DNA from: Microbacterium sp. cx-55
GTDB lineage: Bacteria; Actinomycetota; Actinomycetes; Actinomycetales; Microbacteriaceae
DNA: 64,000 bases
Reading direction: 5' to 3'
NCBI RefSeq assembly: GCF_021117345.1
Contig: NZ_CP088261.1
Coordinates: 1,736,001-1,800,000 of the forward strand
Notes under the pieces: model-generated
What the model was told of the DNA's origin: nothing
Seen by the model: the letters and a program-made list of their open reading frames with translations, nothing else
Databases searched by the model: none
Part shown: positions 48,678 through 58,136 of the stretch, one piece after another
Position numbering within the stretch: position 1 is the stretch's first letter
Layout of the letters: each line of letters opens with the position of its first letter
Made by a program: the position numbers and the translations under genes

Positions 48678-48740
48678 CGGGATCTCCGTTCGGTTCAGCG
48701 GGGCGCGTCCGCGTCGTGCCCCAGTCTAGTCACTCAGCGT

Positions 48741-50027
48741 TCAGCCGCGGACCTGACCGTCGCCGCGCACGATCCACTTCGTGCTCGTCAGTTCGCGAAG
48801 ACCCATGGGCCCGCGCGCGTGGAGCTTCTGGGTCGAGATGCCGACCTCGGCGCCGAAGCCGAACTCGCCACCATCGGTGAAGCGGGTGGATGCGTTCGCC
48901 ATCACGACGGCGGAGTCGACCTCCGCGAGGAAGCGATCGATCGCCGCGGCATCATCCGTGATGATCGACTCGGTGTGATGCGTCGAGTAACGCCGGATGT
49001 GTTCCAACGCCCCGTCGAGATCATCGACGACCCTTATCGCGACATCGAGGCTCTGGTACTCGGTCTCCCAATCCTTCTCCTCCGCGGGCACGATACCGGG
49101 CGCCAAGCGGCCCACCGTATCGTCGCCGTGCACAGTGACGCCGGCCTGCTGCAGCGCTTCGACGACGGGACCCACGATGCGCTCGGCGGCGGCGGCGTGG
49201 ACCAGCACGGTCTCCACGGCGTTGCAGACGCTGGGCCGCTGCGCCTTCGCGTTGACGACGATGTCGCGGCTGCGCTCGATCGGTGCCGTCTCATCCAGAT
49301 ACACGTGGACGACGCCGGCACCGGTTTCGATGACCGGCACGCTCGATTCCGACACGACCGTCTCGATCAGCTGGGCGCTCCCCCGCGGCACGAGAACGTC
49401 GACGATCCCGCGCGCCTGCATGAGCTCTTTCGCCCCCTCGCGTCCGAACGCATCGAGCGTCTGGATCGCATCGGGATCGACCCCGGATGCGGCCAACGCC
49501 TCCCGCATCGCCGCGACCAGCGCGGCATTCGTCTGCTCGGCGGCAGATCCCCCGCGAAGGACGACGGAGTTGCCCGAGCGGAGCGCCAACGCCGCGATGT
49601 CGACCGTGACGTTCGGCCGGGCCTCGTAGATCGATCCGACCACACCGAACGGCACCGCGACCTTCGTCAGGTCGAGCCCGTTCGGAAGCGTCCGCTGCTC
49701 CAGCACCCGTCCGACCGGGTCGGGCAGGTCTGCCACGTCGCGGACGGCCGCCGCGAGGGAGGCTACGCGCCCCGCATCCAGGGTCAGACGATCCTGCAGG
49801 GCGATGCTCAACCCGGTCTCCCGCCCACGGGCGAGGTCGGCGCCATTGGCCGCCACGACGGTGTCGACCGCACGCTCGATCGCGTCGGCCATCGCGTAGA
49901 GCAGATCGCGCTTGCTCGCGTCATCGAGAAGGGCGATCTCGCGGGCCGCATCCTTCGCCCGCAGCATCCGTTCGCGTGCGGTGGCCGGGGCAGCGGAAGC
50001 GAGCGGAGTGGCGATGGCCTGCGTCAT
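48741..50027 (-). CDS. proA: Gamma-glutamyl phosphate reductase
   Basis: The second enzyme of proline synthesis, an NADPH-dependent aldehyde dehydrogenase-like reductase of 428 residues. The catalytic cysteine is in AQRPSVCNAVETVLVH near residue 245, with GSIYEARPNVTVD and FTDGGEFGFGAEVGIS also conserved. It starts nine bases after the proB stop. Confidence 0.96.
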   Translation of the reverse strand: MTQAIATPLASAAPATARERMLRAKDAAREIALLDDASKRDLLYAMADAIERAVDTVVAANGADLARGRETGLSIALQDRLTLDAGRVASLAAAVRDVADLPDPVGRVLEQRTLPNGLDLTKVAVPFGVVGSIYEARPNVTVDIAALALRSGNSVVLRGGSAAEQTNAALVAAMREALAASGVDPDAIQTLDAFGREGAKELMQARGIVDVLVPRGSAQLIETVVSESSVPVIETGAGVVHVYLDETAPIERSRDIVVNAKAQRPSVCNAVETVLVHAAAAERIVGPVVEALQQAGVTVHGDDTVGRLAPGIVPAEEKDWETEYQSLDVAIRVVDDLDGALEHIRRYSTHHTESIITDDAAAIDRFLAEVDSAVVMANASTRFTDGGEFGFGAEVGISTQKLHARGPMGLRELTSTKWIVRGDGQVRG

Positions 50028-50036
50028 CGCGCCAGT

Positions 50037-50864
50037 CTAGCGAGCCACTCCCACGGGGCCGGTCGCGGGCACGGACAACGGTGTCGGATTCGGCTCGAAC
50101 CACGTACCGACCGGGCCGCCCGCGAGTGCCTCGTGCACCAGGTCGGCGCTCGTGACGAGCACGCCGATTCCGGACGCTGCCGCGAGGCGCGCGGCCGAAA
50201 CCTTCGTCGCCGCTCCCCCGGTACCGACGCTGTTCACCACGACCGAGCCGAACTGATAGCCCGACAGGTCGTCACCGTAGGAGACCTCGTGGATCGGCCG
50301 CGCGCCCGGTTCATCCGGGGGCGCGGTGTAGAGGCAGGCGATGTCGCTCAACAGCACCACACCGTCGGCGCCGATCAGCTGCGCGACGAGCGCCGCGAGC
50401 CGGTCGTTGTCGCCGAAGCGAATCTCGTGGGTTGCGACCGTGTCGTTCTCGTTAACGATCGGCAGGATCCGGAGCCCGAGGAGCCGCTCCATCGCGCGGC
50501 GCGCATTGGAGCGGTGCGTCGGGTTCTCCAGGTCTCCTGCGGTGAGCAGCACCTGCCCGGCGACGATCCGGAATGGGCGCAGAGACTCCTGATACCGGTA
50601 GATCAGGATGTTCTGTCCGACTGCCGCGGCGGCCTGCTGGGTCGCCAGGTCGGTCGGCCTGCTGTCGAGCTCGAGGAACGGCATCCCCGTCGCGATCGCG
50701 CCCGACGAGACGAGGACGACCTCGGTGCCTCGTCCGTGCGCGGCCGCGAGAGCCTCGACGATCGGCTGGATCTTCGCGGCGTTCTCACCGCTGATCGACG
50801 ACGACCCGACCTTCACCACGACACGACGCGCGCCGGCGAGTTCGGCGCGCGTGCGGGCCGTCAC
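50037..50864 (-). CDS. proB: Glutamate 5-kinase (short form without PUA domain)
   Basis: The first enzyme of proline synthesis. The amino-acid-kinase fold is clear: [35 protein letters not shown] and GTGGAATKV. At 275 residues it lacks the C-terminal PUA domain of the 367-residue E. coli enzyme; PUA-less forms keep kinase activity and proline inhibition. The GTG at 50864 overlaps the obg stop by four bases. Confidence 0.95.
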   Translation of the reverse strand: MTARTRAELAGARRVVVKVGSSSISGENAAKIQPIVEALAAAHGRGTEVVLVSSGAIATGMPFLELDSRPTDLATQQAAAAVGQNILIYRYQESLRPFRIVAGQVLLTAGDLENPTHRSNARRAMERLLGLRILPIVNENDTVATHEIRFGDNDRLAALVAQLIGADGVVLLSDIACLYTAPPDEPGARPIHEVSYGDDLSGYQFGSVVVNSVGTGGAATKVSAARLAAASGIGVLVTSADLVHEALAGGPVGTWFEPNPTPLSVPATGPVGVAR

Positions 50865-52351
50865 GCGTCGTCCTTGCGGACACGCTCCGCTTCGAGCTCG
50901 GCGCGTGCTTCCGCCTTCGCATTCATCCGCTCGTGATAGCGCTCGCGTCGCTCGGACGTCGTCCGACGATCGTTTTGGAACAGACGCGGGTCGGTTCCTC
51001 GCGGCGCCGTCATGAGCTCCGCGGCGGAAGACAGCGACGGCTCCCAGTCGAACACGATGCCATCGCCCTCGCCGATGACGACCGTCGCCCCGGGAACAGC
51101 CCCCGCGCGGAAGAGCTCGGTCTCCACACCCAGCCGGTCGAGGCGCTCGGCGAGGAACCCGACCGCTTCTTCGTTCTGGAAGTCGGTCTGCTGCACCCAG
51201 CGCACCGGCTTCTCGCCGAGAATCCGGTACAGGTTGCCGTACGTGCCGCCCTCGACGCGCACGCTGAACTCCTTCTCGGAGCCGCGCGGACGGATGACGA
51301 TGCGCTCGGGTACCGGCGCGTTCGCCGTTTCGATGCGGTGCTGTTCGACGATCTCGCCGAGCGCGAAGTTGAGCTCGCGCAGGCCCGCACGACTCACCGT
51401 CGAGATCTCGAAGACGCGGTAACCGCGCGCTTCCAGATCGGGACGCACGAGTTCGGCGAGCTCCTTACCCTCGGGCACGTCGATCTTGTTCAGCGCGATG
51501 ACCTGAGGCCGGTCGAGCAATGGCACCTGGCCGTCCGGAACCGGGTACGCGGCGAGCTCCGCGAGGATCACGTCGAGGTCGGACAGCGGATCGCGGTCGG
51601 GCTCGAGGGTCGCGCAGTCGAGCACGTGCACCAGGGCGGTGCAGCGTTCTACATGGCGAAGGAACTCGAGGCCGAGCCCCTTTCCTTCGCTCGCGCCCTC
51701 GACGAGGCCGGGAACGTCGGCGACGGTGAATCGGGTTTCGCCCGCCTGGACGACACCGAGGTTCGGATGCAGCGTGGTGAACGGGTAGTCCGCGATCTTC
51801 GGGCGGGCCGCCGAGAGAGCGGCGATGAGGCTCGACTTCCCCGCGGACGGGAATCCGACCAACGCGATGTCGGCGACGGTCTTCAGCTCGAGGAGGACGT
51901 CCCCCTCCCACCCGGGCGTGCCGAGCAGCGCGAACCCGGGAGCCTTGCGCTTGACCGACGAGAGCGCGGCGTTGCCGAGCCCCCCGCGGCCACCCGGGGC
52001 GACGATGAATCGCATCCCCGGCTCGACCATGTCGACGAGCACCGTGCCGTCGGGATCCTTCACGACCGTGCCGATCGGAACCAGCAGTTCGAGCGACTCG
52101 CCGTTGGCACCGGACCGGTGATCGCCCATGCCGAAGCCGCCGTTCGTGGCGTGGCGGTGCGGCGAGTGGTGGTACGACAGCAGCGTCGTGACCTGGGGGT
52201 CGGAGACGAGGACGATGTCGCCACCGTTACCGCCGTTCGCCCCGTCGGGGCCGGCGAGCGGCTTGAACTTCTCTCGTTTGACCGACACACAACCGTTGCC
52301 GCCGTTGCCGGCGCGCAGGTGCAATGTCACTCGATCAACGAACGTGACCAT
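50861..52351 (-). CDS. obgE: GTPase Obg/CgtA
   Basis: A ribosome-associated GTPase in 50S assembly and stringent response. The 496-residue protein has the glycine-rich OBG domain ([10 protein letters not shown]), the G domain with [15 protein letters not shown] and NKID, the OCT domain near residue 350 typical of actinobacteria and Firmicutes, and a charged tail. It shares a cluster with rplU and rpmA, but the hairpin at 52374-52403 separates them. Confidence 0.96.
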   Translation of the reverse strand: MVTFVDRVTLHLRAGNGGNGCVSVKREKFKPLAGPDGANGGNGGDIVLVSDPQVTTLLSYHHSPHRHATNGGFGMGDHRSGANGESLELLVPIGTVVKDPDGTVLVDMVEPGMRFIVAPGGRGGLGNAALSSVKRKAPGFALLGTPGWEGDVLLELKTVADIALVGFPSAGKSSLIAALSAARPKIADYPFTTLHPNLGVVQAGETRFTVADVPGLVEGASEGKGLGLEFLRHVERCTALVHVLDCATLEPDRDPLSDLDVILAELAAYPVPDGQVPLLDRPQVIALNKIDVPEGKELAELVRPDLEARGYRVFEISTVSRAGLRELNFALGEIVEQHRIETANAPVPERIVIRPRGSEKEFSVRVEGGTYGNLYRILGEKPVRWVQQTDFQNEEAVGFLAERLDRLGVETELFRAGAVPGATVVIGEGDGIVFDWEPSLSSAAELMTAPRGTDPRLFQNDRRTTSERRERYHERMNAKAEARAELEAERVRKDDA

Positions 52352-52373
52352 GTGCTCCTGCTTCCTGAATGAC

Positions 52374-52403
52374 GCGAGGGGCGGGCCGAAGCCCGCCCCT
52401 CGC
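52374..52403 (-). terminator. Strong UUCG hairpin between rpmA and obgE
   Basis: A perfect 13-bp stem (52374-52386 with 52391-52403) with a TTCG loop on the minus strand. No T-run follows, so it may act as partial terminator or mRNA stabiliser that raises rplU-rpmA over obgE expression. Confidence 0.75.
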
Positions 52404-52424
52404 GAACGAATACGTCAGTGCGGA

Positions 52425-52682
52425 CTAAACCGCAGCTTCGACGATGTTGACGACCTTGCGGCCGCCCTTGGTGCCGAACTGCACAGCACCGGCCGACAGC
52501 GCGAAGAGCGTGTCGTCGCCGCCACGGCCGACGTTGTCGCCGGGGTGGAAGTGCGTGCCGCGCTGGCGGACGATGATCTCGCCGGCGCTGACGACCTGAC
52601 CGCCGAAGCGCTTGACGCCCAGGCGCTGCGCGTTGGAGTCACGACCGTTGCGGGTGGAGCTTGCGCCCTTTTTATGTGCCAT
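52425..52682 (-). CDS. rpmA: 50S ribosomal protein L27
   Basis: An 85-residue L27 starting [16 protein letters not shown], with [22 protein letters not shown]. Its N-terminal tail reaches the peptidyl-transferase centre. There is no Firmicutes-type cleavable N-terminal extension. It starts 18 bases after rplU. Confidence 0.98.
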   Translation of the reverse strand: MAHKKGASSTRNGRDSNAQRLGVKRFGGQVVSAGEIIVRQRGTHFHPGDNVGRGGDDTLFALSAGAVQFGTKGGRKVVNIVEAAV

Positions 52683-52700
52683 CTCTTCGTCTCCTGGGAC

Positions 52701-53009
52701 TTACTTGATGCCGGTGACCTTGACGCGCGTGAGGTCCTGACGGTGACCCTGGCGCTTCTTGTAACCGGTCTTGTTCTTGAACTTCTGGATCACGATCTTG
52801 GGGCCGCGCTCTTCGCCGAGAACCTCGGCGGTGACGGTCACCTTCGCGAGCGTGTTCGCGTCGGTGGTGACCGCGTCTCCGTCGACCAGGAGGACGGCGG
52901 GAAGCTCGAGCGTCTCGCCGATCTTCGCCCGCTGACGGTCGAGGACGACGATCGTGCCGACCTCGACCTTTTCCTGCCGGCCACCGGCGCGCACAACTGC
53001 GTAAACCAC
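52701..53009 (-). CDS. rplU: 50S ribosomal protein L21
   Basis: A 102-residue L21 beginning (M)[17 protein letters not shown] and ending with the [17 protein letters not shown] signature. The GTG at 53009 is fixed by the family N-terminus and has AGGTG upstream. The predicted promoter at 53149-53178 gives a leader of about 130 bases. Confidence 0.97.
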   Translation of the reverse strand: MVYAVVRAGGRQEKVEVGTIVVLDRQRAKIGETLELPAVLLVDGDAVTTDANTLAKVTVTAEVLGEERGPKIVIQKFKNKTGYKKRQGHRQDLTRVKVTGIK

Positions 53010-53148
53010 TTCACACCTATTTCGTCTGGGAGCGTACGGCTCCGATTGTCTGGAAAGCCTCCGACTCGAGAGCCGGAGAAGTCCTGATGCGAGATCGGGT
53101 CGCGCTCCGCGCGGCCGCGGGCCGGTAAAGGCGACGCACCAAAGGAAT

Positions 53149-53178
53149 ACTTTACCCGATGATTCCTGAACGGCGCAA
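53149..53178 (-). promoter_or_regulatory. Promoter of rplU-rpmA
   Basis: On the minus strand TTGCGC (53173-53178) and TAAAGT (53149-53154) are separated by 18 bases, a good sigma-70-type match, with GGG just before the -10. The leader that follows has a small hairpin (CTCCG 53059-53063 with CGGAG 53074-53078) that may take part in L21 autoregulation; this is only suggestive. Confidence 0.65.
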
Positions 53179-53238
53179 AGTCGCCCCCGCCGTGTCGCAC
53201 ACAACCTCGGCAGTTCGGGGCGCCCGTAGGCTTTGGGA

Positions 53239-53511
53239 GTGGCAATTCTGATCGACGATCCCCGCTGGCCGGCACACGGTCGGCTCTGGTCGCATCTGGT
53301 CAGCGACTCGGATCTCGCCGAACTGCACGCCTTCGCCGCCGCCAACGGCATTCCGCGCCGAGGATTCGACCTCGACCACTACGACGTCCCCGACGAGGCC
53401 CACGAGCGGCTCGTGGCCGCCGGTGCGCGCGCCGTCGACGGTCACACGCTCGTGCGGGCGCTCATCGCTTCGGGGCTCCGCATCACCGCCCGCGAACGTC
53501 GCGGACGGTGA
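53239..53511 (+). CDS. DUF4031 family protein
   Basis: A 90-residue protein beginning [23 protein letters not shown], with FDLDHYDVP near residue 41, matching DUF4031, common in actinobacteria and of unknown function. The GTG at 53239 is exactly six bases after TAGGCT, a leaderless start; a TTG two codons earlier lies inside the spacer and is rejected. It is convergent with the RNase E/G gene. Confidence 0.85.
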   Translation: MAILIDDPRWPAHGRLWSHLVSDSDLAELHAFAAANGIPRRGFDLDHYDVPDEAHERLVAAGARAVDGHTLVRALIASGLRITARERRGR

Positions 53512-53518
53512 CGCGGAA

Positions 53519-55936
53519 TCAGTCCTGATCGGGCTCGTGCACGACCGGCGTGCCGGTCAGCGCGGCGGTGCTGACGCGGCGACGCGCGCGGCCCTGGCCG
53601 GGAGCTTTCGGCTCCGGCAGGGCGCTCAGCACCGAGTCGAGCAGCAGATCCTTCTCCGTGCGGGGCTTCGCATCGTGACGGGGCTTGTTGCGCTTCGGGC
53701 GCCCGCGCCCTTCAGCGGGTTCCGCTACCTCGATGCTCGTCACCACGGTCGTCGTCTCCTCGGCGGTGACCTCCTCGGCCCCCGCGTGGATCGTAGATGC
53801 GGCGATCTGTGCGAGCGCGGACTTCACGCCCTCCGTGATCACGTGGGTCTGCGCCGGCGGACTGGCCGGCGCCTGGGGCGGCGGCTGCTGGCGACCGCGG
53901 CGACCGTTGCCGCCAATACTGCTGTTTCCGCCTCCGTTGCTGTTCCCGCCGCCGTTGCCGTTGCTCGAACGGTGCTTCGTCACGGGGTCGTGGTGCACGA
54001 TGACGCCGCGGCCGGCGCACACCTCGCACGCTTCGCTGAAGGTCTCCAGGAGGCCCAGCCCCAGCTTCTTGCGGGTCATCTGCACGAGACCGAGCGAGGT
54101 GACCTCGGCGACCTGGTGCTTCGTGCGGTCGCGGCTCAGGCATTCGATGAGCCGGCGCAGCACGAGATCGCGATTGGATTCGAGCACCATATCGATGAAG
54201 TCGACGACGATGATGCCGCCGATATCGCGCAGCCGCAGCTGTCGAACGATCTCCTCGGCCGCTTCGAGGTTGTTCTTGGTGACCGTCTCCTCGAGGTTTC
54301 CCCCGGAGCCGACGAACTTTCCGGTATTTACGTCGACGACGGTCATCGCCTCGGTGCGGTCGATCACGAGTGACCCACCCGAGGGCAGCCACACCTTGCG
54401 ATCGAGCGCCTTCTCGATCTGCTCAGTGACGCGGAGGTCATCGAACGGGTCGCCATCACTGTCGTACCGCTCGACGCGCTCGAGGAGGTCGGGGGCAACG
54501 CCCGCGAGGTATCCCTCGATCGTGCGCTGCGCGTCATCGCCCTGGATCAGCATCCGGGTGAAGTCCTCGTTGAAGACATCGCGGACGATCTTCACCAGCA
54601 GGTCGGGCTCGGAGTGGAGCATCGCGGGCGCCTGCATCGACGAGACCTGAGTGCTGATGTGCTCCCACTGCGCAGTGAGTCGCTGCACGTCGTGCGTGAG
54701 CTGCTCTTCGGTGGCACCTTCGGCAGCGGTGCGCACGATGACCCCTGACGACTCGGGCAGAACCTCCTTGAGGATGCGCTTCAAACGCGCACGCTCGGTG
54801 TCGGGGAGCTTCCGCGAAATGCCGTTCATGGCTCCGCCCGGGACGTACACGAGGTACCGGCCCGGAAGCGAGATCTGGCTCGTCAGGCGTGCGCCCTTGT
54901 GGCCCACCGGGTCCTTCGTGACCTGCACGAGGACCTTGTCGCCGCTCTTGAGGGCGAGCTCGATGCGGCGCGGCTGGTTACCGGTCTCGACCGCATCCCA
55001 ATCCACCTCGCCCGAGTAGAGCACGGCGTTCCGGCCACGGCCGATGTCGACGAACGCGGCCTCCATGCTGGGCAGCACGTTCTGCACGCGACCGAGGTAC
55101 ACGTTGCCGATCAGCGACGCCTCCTGGTTGCGTGCGACGTAGTGCTCGACGAGGACGTTGTCTTCGAGGACCGCGATCTGGATGCGGCCACCCTTGGAAC
55201 GGACGACCATGACCCGGTCGACGGCCTCGCGTCGGGCGAGGAACTCCGCCTCGGTGACGACCGGCCGACGCCGGCCGGCGTCACGGCCGTCACGGCGGCG
55301 CTGCTTCTTGGCTTCGAGGCGTGTCGACCCCTTGATGCGCTGCGGCTCGGTGATGAGCTCGACAGCGCGCTGGCGGGGGGCGCGGGGCGCCTCGGCCGGT
55401 TCGTTCGGTTCGGTGCGCTCTCCGCGCTCCGGTGCGCCCCGGCGACGTCCGCGCCGCCGCGCATTCGCGGAGACCGGCACATCGTCCTCGTCCTCGTCGT
55501 CGTCCGGCTCGACGAGAGCCGGGCGCGGGACGAAGGCGGGGGCGTAGAAGTGCAACGCCGTGGAAACGGCCGACACGAACTTCTCGGGCAGAAGACCGAG
55601 CGCCACCGCGGTGAGTTCCTGGGGCTCGGCAGCTGCCGCAGGTTCTGCTGCGGGCGCCGGCTCTGCCGCTGGCAGAGGCTCTTCCTCGGCAGGTGCCTCT
55701 TCCTCGGCCGGTGCCTCGGACACCACATCCGTCTCAGTCACCGTCTCCGGCGCCGTCACGGACTCTGCGACGGCCGGCTCATCCGTCGGTGCGTCGACCG
55801 GTTCAGGAACGTCCACGACAGATGTCGTGTCAACCGCGGACGACTCAGGCTGCGCACCCGCGTCGGGCGTCAGCGCGCCGCTCTCGGCGTCGTGGTTGTC
55901 GTTGTTGTCGAATTCAACTGCGTCATCGGCTATCAC
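53519..55936 (-). CDS. rne: Ribonuclease E/G
   Basis: The main single-strand endoribonuclease for mRNA decay and rRNA processing. The 805-residue protein has an acidic, Pro/Ala/Glu-rich N-terminal extension (about 1-150) and a basic segment (RRRGRRRG). The catalytic core carries an S1 domain (GNVYLGRVQNVLPSMEAAF), the DNase-I-like site VVDVNTGKF and VVDFIDM, and the zinc-link CEVC. The C-terminal tail is Gly/Asn-rich. I choose the GTG at 55936 because GGGGAG lies seven bases upstream; a GTG at 55951 has no SD. The gap 55937-56219 shows no gene. Confidence 0.93.
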   Translation of the reverse strand: MIADDAVEFDNNDNHDAESGALTPDAGAQPESSAVDTTSVVDVPEPVDAPTDEPAVAESVTAPETVTETDVVSEAPAEEEAPAEEEPLPAAEPAPAAEPAAAAEPQELTAVALGLLPEKFVSAVSTALHFYAPAFVPRPALVEPDDDEDEDDVPVSANARRRGRRRGAPERGERTEPNEPAEAPRAPRQRAVELITEPQRIKGSTRLEAKKQRRRDGRDAGRRRPVVTEAEFLARREAVDRVMVVRSKGGRIQIAVLEDNVLVEHYVARNQEASLIGNVYLGRVQNVLPSMEAAFVDIGRGRNAVLYSGEVDWDAVETGNQPRRIELALKSGDKVLVQVTKDPVGHKGARLTSQISLPGRYLVYVPGGAMNGISRKLPDTERARLKRILKEVLPESSGVIVRTAAEGATEEQLTHDVQRLTAQWEHISTQVSSMQAPAMLHSEPDLLVKIVRDVFNEDFTRMLIQGDDAQRTIEGYLAGVAPDLLERVERYDSDGDPFDDLRVTEQIEKALDRKVWLPSGGSLVIDRTEAMTVVDVNTGKFVGSGGNLEETVTKNNLEAAEEIVRQLRLRDIGGIIVVDFIDMVLESNRDLVLRRLIECLSRDRTKHQVAEVTSLGLVQMTRKKLGLGLLETFSEACEVCAGRGVIVHHDPVTKHRSSNGNGGGNSNGGGNSSIGGNGRRGRQQPPPQAPASPPAQTHVITEGVKSALAQIAASTIHAGAEEVTAEETTTVVTSIEVAEPAEGRGRPKRNKPRHDAKPRTEKDLLLDSVLSALPEPKAPGQGRARRRVSTAALTGTPVVHEPDQD

Positions 55937-56219
55937 CGGCGTACTCCCCACCGGGCGACACCGCGCGTCACCCGGCGAAATCTCGTGCGGCTCCGCACCT
56001 GCGGTGCCACGAACTCACTCGGTCTGCAGCCGGCACTCGGCTCGGGCTGCGGGGCGGTCATCGCCCAAAGTCTGCGTGATGCCCTCGCGGCGCGGCCGCG
56101 CGGTGCATCACGGACCAGTATCGCATCCCCCGGCCGAATCTGCGCGATCGGGGCCGATCGGTGCGTCTTCCTCGACGATCACGCGGCGGGCGGATAGGCG
56201 GGGGTGTCATAATCCGGCC

Positions 56220-56822
56220 ATGCCCGAAGCCCCTGCCCCCGCGCGTCCCACCATCCTCGCGGTCTGGCTCATCCTCGCCGGCGCGGTCGGATGGTGGGCC
56301 GCGTTCTCGCTCACCACCGAGCGCTTCCACCTCTTGACGGATCCGACGGCGACCGCCTCCTGCGACTTCAGTGTGCTGGTGCAGTGCACCGCGAATCTCG
56401 AGTCCCCGCAGGGCAGCCTCTTTGGTTTTCCCAACCCGATCCTCGGCCTCGGCGGCTGGATCGCGCCGATCGTCGTCGGGGCCGCGATCCTCGCCGGTGC
56501 TCGATTCGCACGGTGGTTCTGGGCGCTCTTCTGGGTCGGGATGCTGGGGGCGTTCGTCTTCGTCTGCTGGCTCATCAGCCAGAGCATCTTCGTGCTCAGC
56601 ACCCTGTGCCCCTGGTGCATGGTCACGTGGGTGGTCACGATTCCCTCGTTCTATGCGGTCACCCTGCACGTCGTCCGGAGCGGAGTCGCCCCCGTCGGGC
56701 CGCGCGTGCAGCGGATCGCCGACTCGCTCATGTCCTGGGTGCCGCTGATGGCCATTCTCAGCTTCGCGGTCATCGCGGTCCTCGCCCAGGTGCGGCTCGA
56801 CGTGCTCGGATCGCTCTTCTGA
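56220..56822 (+). CDS. Vitamin K epoxide reductase family protein
   Basis: A 200-residue membrane protein with about five helices. It has the VKOR redox pairs: loop cysteines C48 and C56 (CDFSVLVQC) and the active CPWC at 130-133. In actinobacteria VKOR replaces DsbB and re-oxidises exported DsbA-like proteins using menaquinone. No fused thioredoxin domain is present. The ATG at 56220 follows CATAAT by exactly six bases, so the transcript appears leaderless. The T7SS-like cluster starts about 100 bases downstream from its own promoter. Confidence 0.92.
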   Translation: MPEAPAPARPTILAVWLILAGAVGWWAAFSLTTERFHLLTDPTATASCDFSVLVQCTANLESPQGSLFGFPNPILGLGGWIAPIVVGAAILAGARFARWFWALFWVGMLGAFVFVCWLISQSIFVLSTLCPWCMVTWVVTIPSFYAVTLHVVRSGVAPVGPRVQRIADSLMSWVPLMAILSFAVIAVLAQVRLDVLGSLF

Positions 56823-56907
56823 CCGCTCCCGACCTCGGCGCGGAACGCCTTCCCTCGCGGTCGGATCGGATTATCCACAGCCTTTCCGTCGGCCCACGCG
56901 CCTTCGC

Positions 56908-56913
56908 TAGGGT
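56908..56913 (+). promoter_or_regulatory. -10 element of the WXG-hydrolase cluster
   Basis: TAGGGT lies seven bases before the ATG of a 7-codon ORF (56921-56944). With this spacing transcription would start at or next to that ATG, so the cluster mRNA is probably leaderless. No -35 was assigned. Confidence 0.6.
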
Positions 56914-56920
56914 GAGGGCG

Positions 56921-56944
56921 ATGCTTGAGGGGGGCCGTTCATGA
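56921..56944 (+). CDS. Leaderless 7-codon ORF (MLEGGRS) coupled to the YbaB-like gene
   Basis: The ORF starts seven bases after the -10 TAGGGT, and its stop TGA overlaps the ATG of the YbaB-like gene (ATGA). Its codons 3-5 contain GAGGGGGG, which is also the SD of the downstream gene. A leaderless ribosome translating it would end exactly at the next start, suggesting translational coupling. The peptide itself has no expected function. Confidence 0.5.
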   Translation: MLEGGRS

Positions 56945-57345
56945 CGCTCGAAAACGACACGCTGGCTGCCGTCGAATCCGCACGGATGCGGGTTATCGCA
57001 CAGACGGAACGCGCACGAACTGCAGCGAAAGACGCCGCGGTCATGGCGGACGAGGTGCGTGCGGCGGCGTCGACCGCCCGCTCACCCGGGGGTGAGGTGT
57101 CGGTGACCGCGCAGGCCGGGGGCGCCGTCACCCGAGTCGACATCACCGAGCGCGGGCGCGAATGGGATGCCCGCACACTGTCGAGCGTGCTCACCGACAC
57201 GATTCGCAAAGCACAGCGCGAAGCGGCCGAGGCGGCCGTCCGCCGCTTGTCGTCATCGGTCGGCGCGGATTCTCCGCTGGTATCGAGCGTGCGCGCGCAG
57301 ATCGACGCCCAGTTCGGCACCGATTCCGTCATCGAGAACCGCTGA
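56941..57345 (+). CDS. YbaB/EbfC-like protein (EspL-type)
   Basis: A 134-residue helical protein with a central beta segment (GEVSVTAQAGGAVTRVDITERGREW) as in YbaB/EbfC nucleoid-associated proteins. In mycobacterial ESX loci, YbaB-like proteins such as EspL accompany secreted substrates. Here it opens a five-gene cluster, with the WXG100 gene only four bases downstream. ATG at 56941 has the SD GAGGGGGG. A chaperone-like role is inference from context. Confidence 0.78.
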   Translation: MTLENDTLAAVESARMRVIAQTERARTAAKDAAVMADEVRAAASTARSPGGEVSVTAQAGGAVTRVDITERGREWDARTLSSVLTDTIRKAQREAAEAAVRRLSSSVGADSPLVSSVRAQIDAQFGTDSVIENR

Positions 57346-57349
57346 CGCG

Positions 57350-57646
57350 ATGGACCGCCTGGAAGTGAACCCGGCCAAGATCGCTGAATCCGCCGCGTCG
57401 ATCGCGTCCGCGGGAAAGGCGATCGACGACGCTCTCGCGCAACTCGACGAAGCGGCCTCGGTTCTGCGATCGCAATGGTCCGGAGATGCGCAGGTCGCGT
57501 ACGACGCTGCCCACGCGAGGCTGGCAGACCTGTTCGCGACGCGCACCGAGCTCCTGCAGACCGTCAGCACGGCGCTCGACCAACTCGCGACGGGGTACTC
57601 GACCGTGGACCTGGAGGGCGCTCACACATTGGGCGTATCCGGATGA
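57350..57646 (+). CDS. WXG100-like type VII secretion target
   Basis: A 98-residue helical-hairpin protein with the WXG motif W43-S-G45 at the predicted turn (RSQWSGDAQVAYDAAH) and a C-terminal YxxxD signal, Y83-STV-D87. Both features and the length match ESAT-6/CFP-10-type proteins exported by T7SS. It probably pairs with another WXG-type partner, either the EspC-like protein or the N-terminal domain of the hydrolase. No EccC ATPase is within the window. Confidence 0.85.
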   Translation: MDRLEVNPAKIAESAASIASAGKAIDDALAQLDEAASVLRSQWSGDAQVAYDAAHARLADLFATRTELLQTVSTALDQLATGYSTVDLEGAHTLGVSG

Positions 57647-57704
57647 GCCACCCCAGACCCGGCGCCCTGTGCGCGAATCACAGAGATCGAGACGAAGGAA
57701 GACG

Positions 57705-58136
57705 ATGACCCGGATGCGTAAAGTTCTCGCCTGGACAGGGGCCCTGGCCGCCGCGGTCGCGCTGGTGGGGTGCACCGCATCCCCCTCGGCGGACGATTCG
57801 GCGACCAGCACCATTCCGGAGGCGGTCGAATCGGCGGGTCTCGGCATCACCAATGTCTGGGCGGACACCGGCGTCGACGGCTTCAGCACCGTGCTGTCGG
57901 TCGGCGGCACCGTGGACGCGGCCGAGATCGACTCCGCGGATCTGCGCACGCTGATCTCCGTGGTCGTTCAGGAGAACACGGTCGACGCCCGCTGGCTGGA
58001 GCTCTCCCTGCGCGATTCCGCGGAGAAGCGGATCGACATCCGGGCGGGGTTGGAGGAGCTCGGCGCGGATGTCGTCGCCGACAAGCGCATCTCTATGGAT
58101 GACGCCGAGCGCATCGCCGGCGGCGGTGCGTCGTGA
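57705..58136 (+). CDS. Small lipoprotein within the WXG cluster
   Basis: A 143-residue lipoprotein. The signal peptide (MTRMRKVLAWTGALAAAVALVGC) ends in lipobox LVGC at residue 23. The mature part is a compact alpha/beta domain of about 115 residues that I cannot assign. ATG at 57705 has AGGAAG upstream. The stop overlaps the GTG of the EspC-like gene (GTGA). Between a secretion target and a predicted toxic hydrolase, a surface immunity or tethering role is attractive but unproven. Confidence 0.75.
   Translation: MTRMRKVLAWTGALAAAVALVGCTASPSADDSATSTIPEAVESAGLGITNVWADTGVDGFSTVLSVGGTVDAAEIDSADLRTLISVVVQENTVDARWLELSLRDSAEKRIDIRAGLEELGADVVADKRISMDDAERIAGGGAS

Noticed and set aside
53010-53148. 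A named L21 leader RNA in front of rplU
   Set aside because: The leader is long enough and has a small hairpin, but I could not match it to a known consensus structure, so it is only mentioned with the promoter.
55560-56219. In-frame upstream extension of the VKOR gene
   Set aside because: It runs opposite the 5' part of rne with low-complexity Ser/Ala/Gly translation. CATAAT six bases before the ATG at 56220 gives a clear start.
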